64,000 nucleotides of DNA from Paenibacillus sp. HWE-109 (lineage in GTDB: Bacteria > Bacillota > Bacilli > Paenibacillales > NBRC-103111), in assembly GCF_022163125.1 (NCBI RefSeq), contig NZ_CP091881.1, positions 8,076,501-8,140,500 of the forward strand. Reading direction: 5' to 3'. Positions 24,891 to 33,331 of the stretch are shown here, piece after piece. The notes under the pieces are model-generated. The model was not told the DNA's origin, searched no databases, and saw nothing but the letters and a program-made list of their open reading frames with translations. The position numbers were made by a program, and so were the translations under genes. Positions within the stretch are counted from its first letter, which is position 1. Each line of letters starts with the position of its first letter.

Positions 24891-24968
24891 CTGCCTCAAG
24901 GTCGATTGGCCACTAGAGTCAGCCTCTTTCCTTTTACCGATTGTGACAGGCTCTTCCTCTGCAAGTTA

Positions 24969-25670
24969 TTATTTTGAAATATAAAAAGCATTATTCTCAA
25001 GCTTAATGGTCAAACCTAATTCATCCACGGCGTAGTGCCAGGTCATTGGGAAATAAGTAACATCATTTAATACCAATAAAGGGTACTCTTCGGCATTATT
25101 ATCAATCCAGACATCGTTTACATAGATATTGAAATCGGGTTTGCTGGCATACAAGTTTGCGCTTGTGGAGCCGCTGTCTAATTCGAGCTTACCAGCTTTG
25201 TTTGCAGTTTTACGAATTACAAATCCTACGTCCGCATCCCATACTGTTTCCAGAGCAAGCGCCTGTGTAAATTTATAAGTCATAGGGAAATAAGTAATAT
25301 CCTTATACGAAATGATAGGGTATTTCAAGGATGAATTAGGAACGGAAGTCCCATTTACATAGATACTGTAGGTCGGCTTACTAACTTTGACTTGTCCGCT
25401 AGGGACAGTTTCGACGGGTTCTGCTGGTTTATTATTTGAAGTTGATCCCCCGGATGAAGAACCGCCACCGCTGCTGCCCGATGAAGATCCACCGTTGTGA
25501 TAATGATATCCCGTACACAAGCCCTTAGCCTTAGAGGCTGCCGAACAATTATGACCTCCATTGGCATCTGTTCTGCCTGAATGGGCATAAACGGATTGTG
25601 ATACAGATAAGGTAATCATGAATGATAATAATGTTAGTCCAATTTTTTTGAGCTTCATTTCCCTTGTCAT
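24969..25670 (-). CDS. Secreted YHYH/copper-amine-oxidase-N-like protein
   Basis: This protein of about 233 residues has a signal peptide (LKKIGLTLLSFMITLSVSQSVYA). A YHYH-type segment follows (HSGRTDANGGHNCSAASKAKGLCTGYHYH), then a Gly/Ser linker. Two similar C-terminal repeats contain DITYFPMTYKF and DVTYFPMTWHY, as in copper amine oxidase N-terminal-like or stalk domains. It should be exported and cell-wall associated. The start may be 25670 or the ATG at 25658, which opens a cleaner signal peptide; both have weak ribosome sites. Confidence 0.75.
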   Translation of the reverse strand: MTREMKLKKIGLTLLSFMITLSVSQSVYAHSGRTDANGGHNCSAASKAKGLCTGYHYHNGGSSSGSSGGGSSSGGSTSNNKPAEPVETVPSGQVKVSKPTYSIYVNGTSVPNSSLKYPIISYKDITYFPMTYKFTQALALETVWDADVGFVIRKTANKAGKLELDSGSTSANLYASKPDFNIYVNDVWIDNNAEEYPLLVLNDVTYFPMTWHYAVDELGLTIKLENNAFYISK

Positions 25671-25964
25671 CCCCTAAAAATAGTAGTATTTTCCTAGATG
25701 ATCTTATCAGAGATTGCTAGGATGATCAAATATAGGTATAAAGATTTAAGCATCCCTTTATTTACCACATATATAAAATCTGTTATCCTAGTGTATTGCG
25801 GCTAATATATACCGAGATGCGAACTCAAAAGTACGTTTAATTGAGTTCAATCTTGGCTCAAAACGAATATACTTACGATGCTCCCACAGTATTTTGTTAA
25901 GAGTTTGTGGCATCCGATCGACGATAGATTACAGTCTGGGTGAATAGGCAGGAGATTCTCACTT

Positions 25965-27113
25965 ATGTTTAAAAAAATTAGTTTTCTTACGCTGTTAATA
26001 TTATTTTGTTTCTTACAATCCTCTTGCAGTACAAGGATCAGTTCAGAAAAAAATAGTGGGAACAGTGCTAACCTTCCTTCAGAAACTCTGAACGGTACGA
26101 CTAAACCCATAAATCCGGAACCTCAACAGGAGTCTCCAATGCCCAAAAATGAGGTGCCTATTATTCTGGAGAACTCAGCAGGAGGGGTCAAACAAGCATA
26201 CTTAGAAATAAAGAAAGAAAGCTATATTGATACAAAAGCAAACGTTGAAATAAAATTCCCTCAAATTACAAATATAAAGGATACCAGTAAACAACAAGTA
26301 ATTAACTCTTTAATAAGAGAAGAAGCGATGCAGCTTTTAAAGCAGTATAAAAATGGGGAAGTAGAGTTATCTTCATTAAATATTGATTATAGTATCAAAC
26401 TAAATAGGGAAAAAATGATTAGCATTCAATATACGGGAATTGCCAATTTCAAAAATGCTGCTCATCCTTATAATGTGTTTTTTGTTACTAATATTAATGT
26501 CAATAAAGGGACTGTTATTAAGTTATTCGATATTATACATGTAGATAAAAAGTTTATGGAGTTTTTCCAAACAGGTACATTTCAATCGGTAAGTCCAATT
26601 TATCAAGAGGGATATTTGGAGAAATATTCGATAACTGAATTGCTGGAAACATTTAAAAATGCCAATTTTTATTTCACAGATGAGGCTTTAGGAATTAGCT
26701 TAGGTGTGCCATATGCAATGGGAGATCATGCCGAGTTCGAAATTAAATATAAGAATATCAAGAGCAGTATGAAGTCGGTAAATGAGATATGGAATGGAAT
26801 TTCCGACTCTGTTTCATCAGGATCTTCGAATGATGCAAAAGTACCATTGGTCTATACAAATAAAAAATTAGGGTTTCAAATAAGTATCTGGGGTTCTGAA
26901 AAAGAGTGGAATGAATGGTGGGATCATGGAGGGAAAGATCAACCAGTTCCATTCAAAAAACTTGCAGTTGTTAATGGGAACGTTCTCGTTAAAGAGAACC
27001 CGACCGAAGCCATTTATCAGGGGGATATTGATGCTCAAGTGGACTCCAAAGAATACGATAAAATGTTGTTGGATGTTCGGAGCATTATAAGTACCTTTAA
27101 AGAACTGAAATAG
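25965..27113 (+). CDS. Lipoprotein with DUF4163/DUF3298-like domains
   Basis: This 382-residue protein has a lipoprotein signal ending in LQSSC (cysteine near residue 21) and a Ser/Asn/Pro linker. The main domain resembles DUF4163/DUF3298 modules of RsiV-like proteins: VEIKFPQITNI, VFFVTNINVNKGTVIKLFDII, YKNIKSSM. It would sit on the outer face of the membrane. The last 90 residues form a separate beta-rich domain that I do not recognise. CAGGAG lies upstream of the ATG. Confidence 0.65.
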   Translation: MFKKISFLTLLILFCFLQSSCSTRISSEKNSGNSANLPSETLNGTTKPINPEPQQESPMPKNEVPIILENSAGGVKQAYLEIKKESYIDTKANVEIKFPQITNIKDTSKQQVINSLIREEAMQLLKQYKNGEVELSSLNIDYSIKLNREKMISIQYTGIANFKNAAHPYNVFFVTNINVNKGTVIKLFDIIHVDKKFMEFFQTGTFQSVSPIYQEGYLEKYSITELLETFKNANFYFTDEALGISLGVPYAMGDHAEFEIKYKNIKSSMKSVNEIWNGISDSVSSGSSNDAKVPLVYTNKKLGFQISIWGSEKEWNEWWDHGGKDQPVPFKKLAVVNGNVLVKENPTEAIYQGDIDAQVDSKEYDKMLLDVRSIISTFKELK

Positions 27114-27251
27114 TATTGGTCGTTTTCGATCGTATTTCCCTGCTACTTACGCCAAAGTTACTAACTGACAACTTTTTCAGTTCTTATGCAGATTTTGCTT
27201 TCCCTGTATAATAGCAGTTGAAAGCAAAGTTGATCGATGGAGGCTGAGCAA

Positions 27252-28220
27252 ATGAACTATAGAACTCTTGGGAAAACAGGGTTGCAGATATCGGAAATCG
27301 GGTACGGCGCATGGGGAATCGGCAAAACGGCATGGATAGGGGCATCTGATGACGAGTCGATCGAGGCGCTGAATCGTTCCATTGAGCTGGGGCTGAATTT
27401 TATTGATACTGCGTTGGGTTATGGAAATGGGCACAGTGAAAAACTTGTCGGGCAAGTGGTTAGGGCTCACGATAAGCCGATCTATGTTGCGACGAAGATC
27501 CCTCCCATCAACAGACAATGGCCAGCTGGGGACGGGGTGCCGGTGGCTGAGGCGTTCACGGCGGAACATGTCATTGCCAGTACAGAGCAAAGCCTGCGCA
27601 ACTTGGGCTTGGATACGATCGATGTCCAGCAGTTTCATGTCTGGTCGGACGAGTGGGTGGGTCAAGGAGATTGGCTCGAAGGGATTCGCAAGCTCAAAGA
27701 GCAAGGGAAGATCCGCCACTTTGGCATATCGATTAACGATCATCAACCGAACAACGGCATTAAGCTGATTGAATCGGGGCTTGTGGATACGGTGCAGGTC
27801 ATTTACAACATTTTCGAACAAAGTCCGGAAGATCAATTGCTCCCTGCCTGCGCGGCGCATAATGTTGGCGTTATTGTCCGAGTCTCGCTGGATGAAGGCG
27901 GCTTGACGGGCCGGATTACGCCTGACACGACATTCAGTGAAGGTGACTTCCGCAATAACTATTTCCAAGGCGACCGCAAGCAGCAGGTGTATGATCGCGT
28001 TCAGCAGATCGCTGCTGATCTGGATATCGCTGTTGAGCAAATGCCAGAAATCGCTCTGCGATATGTGCTTAGCCATCCGGCTGTTTCAACGGTCATTCCA
28101 GGTATGCGCTCCGTTCGGAATGTGGAGAACAATATGCGGGTTGGTGACGGACAAGGATTGACCCAGGAGCAGCTTGCGAATTTGAAGCCGCATCGCTGGA
28201 TTCGGAATTTCTATAGATAA
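27252..28220 (+). CDS. Aldo/keto reductase
   Basis: This 322-residue TIM-barrel oxidoreductase contains LGKTGLQISEIGYGAWGIG, the catalytic region DTALGYGNGHSEKLVG with the conserved D and Y, ATKIPP, and VSTVIPGMRSVRNVENN at the cofactor site. It uses NADPH to reduce carbonyl compounds, with a substrate that cannot be told from sequence. The ATG at 27252 follows GGAGGC by 8 nt. It is monocistronic, with TATAAT near 27207 as a likely -10. Confidence 0.9.
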   Translation: MNYRTLGKTGLQISEIGYGAWGIGKTAWIGASDDESIEALNRSIELGLNFIDTALGYGNGHSEKLVGQVVRAHDKPIYVATKIPPINRQWPAGDGVPVAEAFTAEHVIASTEQSLRNLGLDTIDVQQFHVWSDEWVGQGDWLEGIRKLKEQGKIRHFGISINDHQPNNGIKLIESGLVDTVQVIYNIFEQSPEDQLLPACAAHNVGVIVRVSLDEGGLTGRITPDTTFSEGDFRNNYFQGDRKQQVYDRVQQIAADLDIAVEQMPEIALRYVLSHPAVSTVIPGMRSVRNVENNMRVGDGQGLTQEQLANLKPHRWIRNFYR

Positions 28221-28221
28221 A

Positions 28222-28258
28222 AAAAGGCGGCTAATCCTTCGGCGGATTGGCCGCTTTT
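28222..28258 (+). terminator. Terminator of the aldo/keto reductase gene
   Basis: AAAAGGCGGCTAATCC pairs with GGATTGGCCGCTTTT around TTCGGC. Confidence 0.85.
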
Positions 28259-28351
28259 GTTCATACTGAAACCAAATCTAGGCTCAGACGTATAGAATAA
28301 GACGAAAGTGATCAAACTTTCATATTAACTTTACCTGGAGGTCATGACACA

Positions 28352-28783
28352 ATGTTTAAGAAATTAGTAATGCTGATTATGGCAAGTATGCTGGTGTTCT
28401 CTTTTACGATACCTACACTGGTTGAAGCGAAGTCATCTTATAAAGCGCCGCGCAAGAGCTATACACCGACTGAGCAACAAAAGGCGCCTGCTAATAACGT
28501 TTCAAAAAATGAGCCAAGCAGCTCGACAACCAAAACACCTGGTGCTGCAACAACAACCAAGAAACCTGGCTTCTTCAGCGGCGGTTTGATGAAAGGGTTG
28601 CTCATCGGCGGGATGGCAGGTTTGTTGTTTGGCGGCCTATTCGGCGGCATGGGCATCCTGGGTAATATACTCGGATTATTGGTGAACGTACTTGCCGTTG
28701 TTGTCTTGATCGTTGTTGTTATGAAGGTGATCTCATTCTTCAGAAACAGGAAGAAGACTAATCAAGATAACCCGAGGTACTAA
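28352..28783 (+). CDS. Exported glycine-rich membrane protein
   Basis: This 143-residue protein has a signal peptide (about residues 1-26), a Ser/Thr/Lys/Pro-rich stretch to about 74, and a glycine-rich hydrophobic tail (GGLMKGLLIGGMAGLLFGGLFGGMG) with one more transmembrane segment ending RNRKK. Similar small proteins with a Gly-rich transmembrane end are common in Bacillota and have no known function. GGAGGT is 9 nt upstream. It is followed after 2 nt by the DUF2653 gene, so the two form an operon. Confidence 0.6.
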   Translation: MFKKLVMLIMASMLVFSFTIPTLVEAKSSYKAPRKSYTPTEQQKAPANNVSKNEPSSSTTKTPGAATTTKKPGFFSGGLMKGLLIGGMAGLLFGGLFGGMGILGNILGLLVNVLAVVVLIVVVMKVISFFRNRKKTNQDNPRY

Positions 28784-28785
28784 GG

Positions 28786-29064
28786 ATGCGTTTAACGGAA
28801 CAAGACATCGTGAATGCCGTCTGTTTGAATATGGCGGAACGCAAAGGGCTCAAGCCTACAGAGGTTGACGTAGAGCTGATGTGGGACGAGGATTTAGGCT
28901 TTTCCGCGGAAGTATTCGCGGGAGGCCGCTCCCAAATTCTGACGGAAGGCAATCTGTTTGAAGCCATTGGGCAATATTTGTTCAATCACCATCAGATGAG
29001 AGTTTTTCGGGATCAGATTCAATTTATTTTGGAAGAAGAGATTATTGCAGAGATAGCGGTATGA
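28786..29064 (+). CDS. DUF2653 (YxcD-like) protein
   Basis: This 92-residue protein starts LTEQDIVNAVCLNMAERKGLKPTEVDVELMWD and continues with FSAEVFAGGRSQILTEGNLFEAIGQYL. That matches the short DUF2653 family, including B. subtilis YxcD, of unknown function. It overlaps no gene, follows the exported protein by 2 nt and shares its transcript. A terminator follows at 29066-29104 (GGCCAATCC with GGGGATGGTC, then T-rich). Confidence 0.7.
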   Translation: MRLTEQDIVNAVCLNMAERKGLKPTEVDVELMWDEDLGFSAEVFAGGRSQILTEGNLFEAIGQYLFNHHQMRVFRDQIQFILEEEIIAEIAV

Positions 29065-29117
29065 TGCGAAGGTGGCCAATCCTCTAGGGGATGGTCGCTT
29101 ATTTTTTGTGGTAAACA

Positions 29118-29162
29118 TTGACAAAAAAAGAATGATTGACTATTATATGTTTAGATATCTAA
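29118..29162 (+). promoter_or_regulatory. Promoter with MarR-like palindrome
   Basis: TTGACA (29118), 17 nt, TATTAT (29141) is a near-consensus sigma-A promoter. Immediately after the -10 lies TTAGATATCTAA (29151-29162), a perfect palindrome. The half site TTAGATAT recurs at 29315 and 29348, upstream of the AhpD-like gene. The pattern suits a MarR/OhrR-type repressor, not encoded nearby. Confidence 0.6.
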
Positions 29163-29184
29163 CTAAAATGAGGAGGTGTTGAAT

Positions 29185-29304
29185 ATGAAATCGTGTCCAA
29201 TTAACCCTCGCAGTACCTTGTTAAAGCCTAAGTTTTTTGGCTGTTTGATTTGTTATACCGCTGGTTGGATCATGTATTGGAGCAAGAAGTGGAAGCGGAT
29301 TTAA
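29185..29304 (+). CDS. 39-residue basic membrane-associated miniprotein
   Basis: AGGAGGTG sits 8 nt before an ATG that opens 39 codons: CPINPR, then a hydrophobic middle (FFGCLICYTAGWIMYW) and a basic end (SKKWKR). The strong promoter and ribosome site argue that it is expressed. Three cysteines and one transmembrane-like stretch are notable. It lies between two TTAGATAT operator clusters ahead of the AhpD-like gene and may share its stress control. I do not recognise the family. Confidence 0.6.
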   Translation: MKSCPINPRSTLLKPKFFGCLICYTAGWIMYWSKKWKRI

Positions 29305-29393
29305 ATATATAAAGTTAGATATTAAATTATTTACAGATACCATTAAGTTAGATATAATAACAAATGAAAACTAATAAATGGAGGAATGTGTAA

Positions 29394-30083
29394 ATGGAAC
29401 ATAAAAATTCCAATTCTTTGTATGAGCGCAGCAATTTGAAGAGAGTACCGGAACTGCAACAGATTGTACCACAAGGAGCTAACTCATTTTTCCAATTCAT
29501 GGGGGAAGCCTTTGCGGGGAACGCAATCTCGTCCAGAACGAAGGAATTAATAGCCGTAGCCATTACACATGTCACAGGCTGTCCTTACTGCATCGACGTT
29601 CACACAGGGAAGTTCAAGAAACAAGAAGGTTCCGTGGAAGAGATCGTGGAAGCTATTCTGGTCGCAGGAGCAGTGAATGCTGAAACTGTCTTGTTTCATA
29701 GTGTGAATGCCTGGAATACGATGCATGACCTCGTAGTCAATGAGCTTTACGAAACGACGAATGCAGATAAACTGCCTCTTGTTAAACAAACGCGTCCAGA
29801 GACGTTCGCTGCCTTCGATCAATTCCAATCGAACGCGATGAAGGACGGTGCCATCGATGCCAAAACCAAGCAATTGATTGCCGTGGTTGTTTCTCACGTC
29901 AACGGATGCGCGTATAGTATCGACAGCCATACGAAGAAGTTCAAAGCATTGGGTGGAACTAAGGAGGAGCTTATGGAAGGGGTGCTCGTCGGCGGTGTAG
30001 CGAATGCTGGATACGTCCTGACGCATGGCATCAATGCCCTTAATGCTTACGATTATCAACCGAATGCTGTTGCCCAGAATTAA
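29394..30083 (+). CDS. AhpD-like carboxymuconolactone decarboxylase family protein, tandem domains
   Basis: This 229-residue protein has two CMD/AhpD domains. The first carries the redox motif TGCPYCIDVHTGKF (C-x-x-C-x-x-x-H, near residue 62). In the second the motif is NGCAYSIDSHTKKF, with the second cysteine replaced by serine. AhpD proteins reduce peroxiredoxins or act on peroxides through the CxxC pair, so only the first half should be redox-active. GGAGG lies 10 nt upstream, preceded by TTAGATAT repeats that suggest MarR-like control. Confidence 0.85.
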   Translation: MEHKNSNSLYERSNLKRVPELQQIVPQGANSFFQFMGEAFAGNAISSRTKELIAVAITHVTGCPYCIDVHTGKFKKQEGSVEEIVEAILVAGAVNAETVLFHSVNAWNTMHDLVVNELYETTNADKLPLVKQTRPETFAAFDQFQSNAMKDGAIDAKTKQLIAVVVSHVNGCAYSIDSHTKKFKALGGTKEELMEGVLVGGVANAGYVLTHGINALNAYDYQPNAVAQN

Positions 30084-30121
30084 TGCGACGGTAAAAAGGA
30101 GATAGGAAGGGAGGAACTACA

Positions 30122-30214
30122 TTGTCTACGACAACGATGATTGTTGTTGGATGTTTGGTTGTGTGCTGTTGCGCGTTTGTCATTGTGAGAATGATGCGCA
30201 AGAGATCGAAATAA
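30122..30214 (+). CDS. 30-residue cysteine-rich membrane miniprotein
   Basis: AGGGAGGA precedes a TTG opening 30 codons: a hydrophobic stretch VVGCLVVCCCAFVIV and the basic end RMMRKRSK. The spacing and one-helix topology are those of a real single-pass microprotein, and the Cys cluster recalls small FeoB-associated proteins. It lies 38 nt after the AhpD-like gene and could be co-expressed. Confidence 0.5.
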   Translation: MSTTTMIVVGCLVVCCCAFVIVRMMRKRSK

Positions 30215-30321
30215 GCCACAGCCAGGATCTCACGCTAGAAACGTTCAACCATCTGTGGTTGAGTCAGAAGTATGCAACGGTGGTTGGACGTCTTTTATGA
30301 CCAATGGAAGGTGAGTTGCGT

Positions 30322-31728
30322 ATGCAGTCCGAGATTAAGGCTTCTGCCTCCACGGCATCAGGAATGAGTCAAGTCTTCATCATCTCGCTGGGTTTGTTCG
30401 TTATTTTCCTGGACAGTACGGTTGTAAATATTGCCCTGCCCAGCATGATCGACCAGTTGGCCATTAAGCTCAGAACGGCTGCTTGGATCATTAACGCCTA
30501 TACGATGACAGTCGCTATCCTCTTAATCTTCATGGGGAAATTGGCTGACCTCTACGGGAAAAAACGGCTGTATGCCTGGGGGCTCGTTATGTTCATGCTA
30601 AGCTCCTTGCTCTGTGCCCTGGCACCTAATGCTGCTTGGCTCCTTACGGCTAGAGTGTTACAAGGCATTAGCGGAGCGATGGCCATACCGGCGAGTATGA
30701 GTCTGGTTCGCTCTGTGGTTCCCAAAGAAAAAGTAGGAGCAGCGATGGGGATATGGAGTGCTGTAGGTGCTCTAGCGATTGCCGTAGGCCCCAGCTTAGG
30801 CGGCGGCATTACGGAAGTATTCGGTTGGCGGTGGGTGTTCTATCTCAACATTCCTGTTATACTTTGCGCGCTATTCTTGTTAAAGAGTGGATTTACGTCT
30901 TATCAAGATCACGTACAACCAGGCAAGCTGGATTGGCTCAGTATTATCATACTCAGTATGGGATTATTTCTCTTAATTAACGGTTTCCTTCAGGTAACGG
31001 AGACAGGTTGGTTGAACAGGGACACATGGTGGCAATTTATCTTGTCCGTGTTGCTGCTTGGCGGATTCATTTGGGCACAGGGAATCAGAGCTGAACCCTT
31101 ATTGGAACTTGCCATTTTCAGCAATCGCCAATATCTCGCAGGCATTCTTACGAATCTGCTAGGCGGTATTTTATTAATGGGAACTATGATTATTTCTCCG
31201 CTTTTTTTAACACGCATGATGCAATTCAGCACACTTAAAGCATCTCTAATGATTACTCCTCTATCTGTCAGTCTACTTCTCATTGCACCTTTCATTGGCA
31301 AAATGATCGATAAACGCGGCAGTCTCATCCCACTCCTTCTCGGCTACACAATTACGATTAGCAGTTTTAGTTTGCTCGGAACACTTGATTTGGAATCATC
31401 TATAGCGCTATTTATGATTTACATGGCATTCGCAGGAATGGGGATAGGCATGCTCGCGGTCGCCAGTCTGACGTTAAGCACTTATTCCATCCCTGAAGAC
31501 CAATTATCCATCGCTTCCGGCACGTTCGCTATGTTTCGCAACCTGGGTGGAGCCGTTGGGGTCGCGATCTTCATCTCCATCTCCATGGGGAGCACTTCTG
31601 CTCCTGTCGGGACACAGATAACCTACGCCGTTGCAGGATTTCAGAATGCTTATTTAAGCGGGGCTGTTCTCGCGGCCGTTTTCATGTGTTCCTTGCTCCT
31701 GCTCCGCCGGAAGAACGATAGGAAGTGA
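30322..31728 (+). CDS. DHA2-family MFS drug/metabolite exporter
   Basis: This 468-residue protein has 14 predicted transmembrane segments. Its motifs fit the EmrB/QacA (DHA2) family: LDSTVVNIALPSM in helix 1, GKLADLYGKKRLY in the first loop, RVLQGISGAMAIPASMSLV, and GPSLGGGITEVFGWRWVFYLNIP in helix 5 and after. The ATG at 30322 has GGAAGGTGAG upstream. It is the first gene of the lipid/polyketide cluster (23 nt before the LuxE-like gene), so export of the product or self-protection is likely. Confidence 0.88.
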   Translation: MQSEIKASASTASGMSQVFIISLGLFVIFLDSTVVNIALPSMIDQLAIKLRTAAWIINAYTMTVAILLIFMGKLADLYGKKRLYAWGLVMFMLSSLLCALAPNAAWLLTARVLQGISGAMAIPASMSLVRSVVPKEKVGAAMGIWSAVGALAIAVGPSLGGGITEVFGWRWVFYLNIPVILCALFLLKSGFTSYQDHVQPGKLDWLSIIILSMGLFLLINGFLQVTETGWLNRDTWWQFILSVLLLGGFIWAQGIRAEPLLELAIFSNRQYLAGILTNLLGGILLMGTMIISPLFLTRMMQFSTLKASLMITPLSVSLLLIAPFIGKMIDKRGSLIPLLLGYTITISSFSLLGTLDLESSIALFMIYMAFAGMGIGMLAVASLTLSTYSIPEDQLSIASGTFAMFRNLGGAVGVAIFISISMGSTSAPVGTQITYAVAGFQNAYLSGAVLAAVFMCSLLLLRRKNDRK

Positions 31729-31751
31729 ACCCAAATCTAAGGGGGTATACA

Positions 31752-32930
31752 ATGTCAGCATATTCAATTTTTTTCGATTTATCCAAAAGCTTGGGCATTG
31801 ATCCGATCGGCAGTATCATAGCATCGATTAAATCCATCTATCAATTGCCAAATGACAGGCAAGAAGATATCAAATTGAATCTGATTAAGCAAAATTTCCA
31901 CTATCATTATGAGCATAATGCGCTGTATCGGAAAATCTGCGAAGAGAAAGGAGTGACATTAACGGATATTGTGTGCATCGAAGATGTGGTACGCATCCCA
32001 GCCATTGGAATCGGCAAATTTAAGGATGTTAATGCTCATTTGCTGCTTACGAAGCCTATTCATGAATTGCAGCATGAGCTGAGAAGCACAGGGACTAGCG
32101 GAATTCCCAGCATCTCCCGCAGGGATGAGCAAACGTTATCGAGAAGCGTGCTCAGCATTTTCTCAACGTTTCGCGAAATGTTCGGATTTTTTGGCGGGGC
32201 CGCTATATTCTTAGCGCCATCTTCCGAAGAAATGCCAGAGATGGGCCTGGTGAAGTTAATAAATATGTTCTCTGGATTGCTGGATTCCAGCCGCTTTTTT
32301 GTCAGCGGTCATGCCTTCCAACCGGAGGCGGTCGTTCAGCAGTTGAAAGACTGGCAGGATGTTCATACACGCCATATTATCGGGCCGCCGTTCTTGGTAG
32401 AGAGGTTAATTCGTTACGTGAACGAGCATGAGCCAACTATGCAATTGGACCGGCAAACGAAAGTGATTACACTCGGAGGTTGGAAAAGCTTCACAGGCAG
32501 AGAGATTGACCGTCCTGATTTCTATCAGCAAGTATCGCAGGCTTTTGGTATTCACAGTGAGCAAGTACGGGATATGTTCGGCTTGGTTGAGACGAATTTC
32601 ATGGCTATTGAGTGCGAACATCATGCCAAGCATGTTCCCCCATGGGTCCATTTCTCCGTGCGCAGCCTGGATGATCCGAATAAGGAAGTCCCTCTTGGCG
32701 AGCCGGGACGGCTGGCTGTGTACGACCCAAGTTCGTTATCCTATCCAGGTTTTATTCTGACTGATGATCTTGTCTATCTGGATTCCAACACTTGCTCATG
32801 CGGCAGGAACGGACAGATCGTGCAGTATATGTACAGAATTAAAGGGGCCGAAATTGGCTGCTGTGCTATTAACTTGGAGAAATTCATGACGGATAAGGAA
32901 GCCCAAGTAACCCAATGCAATATCGGATAG
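31752..32930 (+). CDS. LuxE/PaaK-family acyl-protein synthetase-like enzyme
   Basis: This 392-residue adenylate-forming protein carries RSTGTSGIPS near residue 115, VITLGGWKSFTGREI, the aromatic DMFGLVETNF, and the ending CSCGRNGQIVQYMYRIKGAE, all as in LuxE. LuxE activates a fatty acid as acyl-AMP and loads it onto a protein thiol. No LuxC reductase is present, so it may load an acyl group onto the ACP or another carrier here. AGGGGG is 7 nt before the ATG. Confidence 0.8.
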   Translation: MSAYSIFFDLSKSLGIDPIGSIIASIKSIYQLPNDRQEDIKLNLIKQNFHYHYEHNALYRKICEEKGVTLTDIVCIEDVVRIPAIGIGKFKDVNAHLLLTKPIHELQHELRSTGTSGIPSISRRDEQTLSRSVLSIFSTFREMFGFFGGAAIFLAPSSEEMPEMGLVKLINMFSGLLDSSRFFVSGHAFQPEAVVQQLKDWQDVHTRHIIGPPFLVERLIRYVNEHEPTMQLDRQTKVITLGGWKSFTGREIDRPDFYQQVSQAFGIHSEQVRDMFGLVETNFMAIECEHHAKHVPPWVHFSVRSLDDPNKEVPLGEPGRLAVYDPSSLSYPGFILTDDLVYLDSNTCSCGRNGQIVQYMYRIKGAEIGCCAINLEKFMTDKEAQVTQCNIG

Positions 32931-32968
32931 TTGACCACTCAACCTAACAAAAGGAGAGTAGATAGATT

Positions 32969-33328
32969 ATGTATAACGCAATCATTTCTGATCATTTTAT
33001 GAGTCCAAGGAACATTGGCGAGATCGTTCAGCCTGATCTGGCATTTCGCATCGGTAACCCTATTTGCGGTGACACGGTGCATGTTTGTGCGACCTTTTAT
33101 GAAAACCAAATAAAGGGAATTAAGTATAAAGCCTATGGCTGTGCGGCATCCATTGCGACGGCGAGCATTTTTAGCGAGTTTGTGCAAGGCAAAGCGATAG
33201 CGGAATTGAGCGGTATGTCTCAGACAAGTAGACGGGAACTGCTTGGTGATCTGGAGCCGAACCAGAAGCACTGTTTAGATATTTTGGATGAATTGTTTGA
33301 TTCTTTATGCACTGTAAAAGAGGTGTAA
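32969..33328 (+). CDS. IscU/NifU-like sulfur/iron-sulfur scaffold
   Basis: This 119-residue protein has the scaffold pattern: NPICGD (Cys and Asp near residues 33-35), YGCAASIATAS (Cys near 58) and KHCLDI (Cys near 103). IscU uses these three cysteines to assemble Fe-S clusters or carry sulfur. It ends next to a NifS-like gene. A pair of this kind inside a lipid/polyketide cluster is unusual; it may supply sulfur to the product or a cluster to an enzyme. Confidence 0.82.
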   Translation: MYNAIISDHFMSPRNIGEIVQPDLAFRIGNPICGDTVHVCATFYENQIKGIKYKAYGCAASIATASIFSEFVQGKAIAELSGMSQTSRRELLGDLEPNQKHCLDILDELFDSLCTVKEV

Positions 33329-33331
33329 GCC

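Noticed and set aside
24240..24960. Insertion sequence in the 24.2-24.9 kb gap
   Set aside because: Short terminal inverted repeats exist but no transposase frame or remnant is visible; recorded as non-coding repeats.
27177..28076. 299-codon - strand frame across the aldo/keto reductase
   Set aside because: Antisense to a clear enzyme gene with recognisable motifs; shadow frame.
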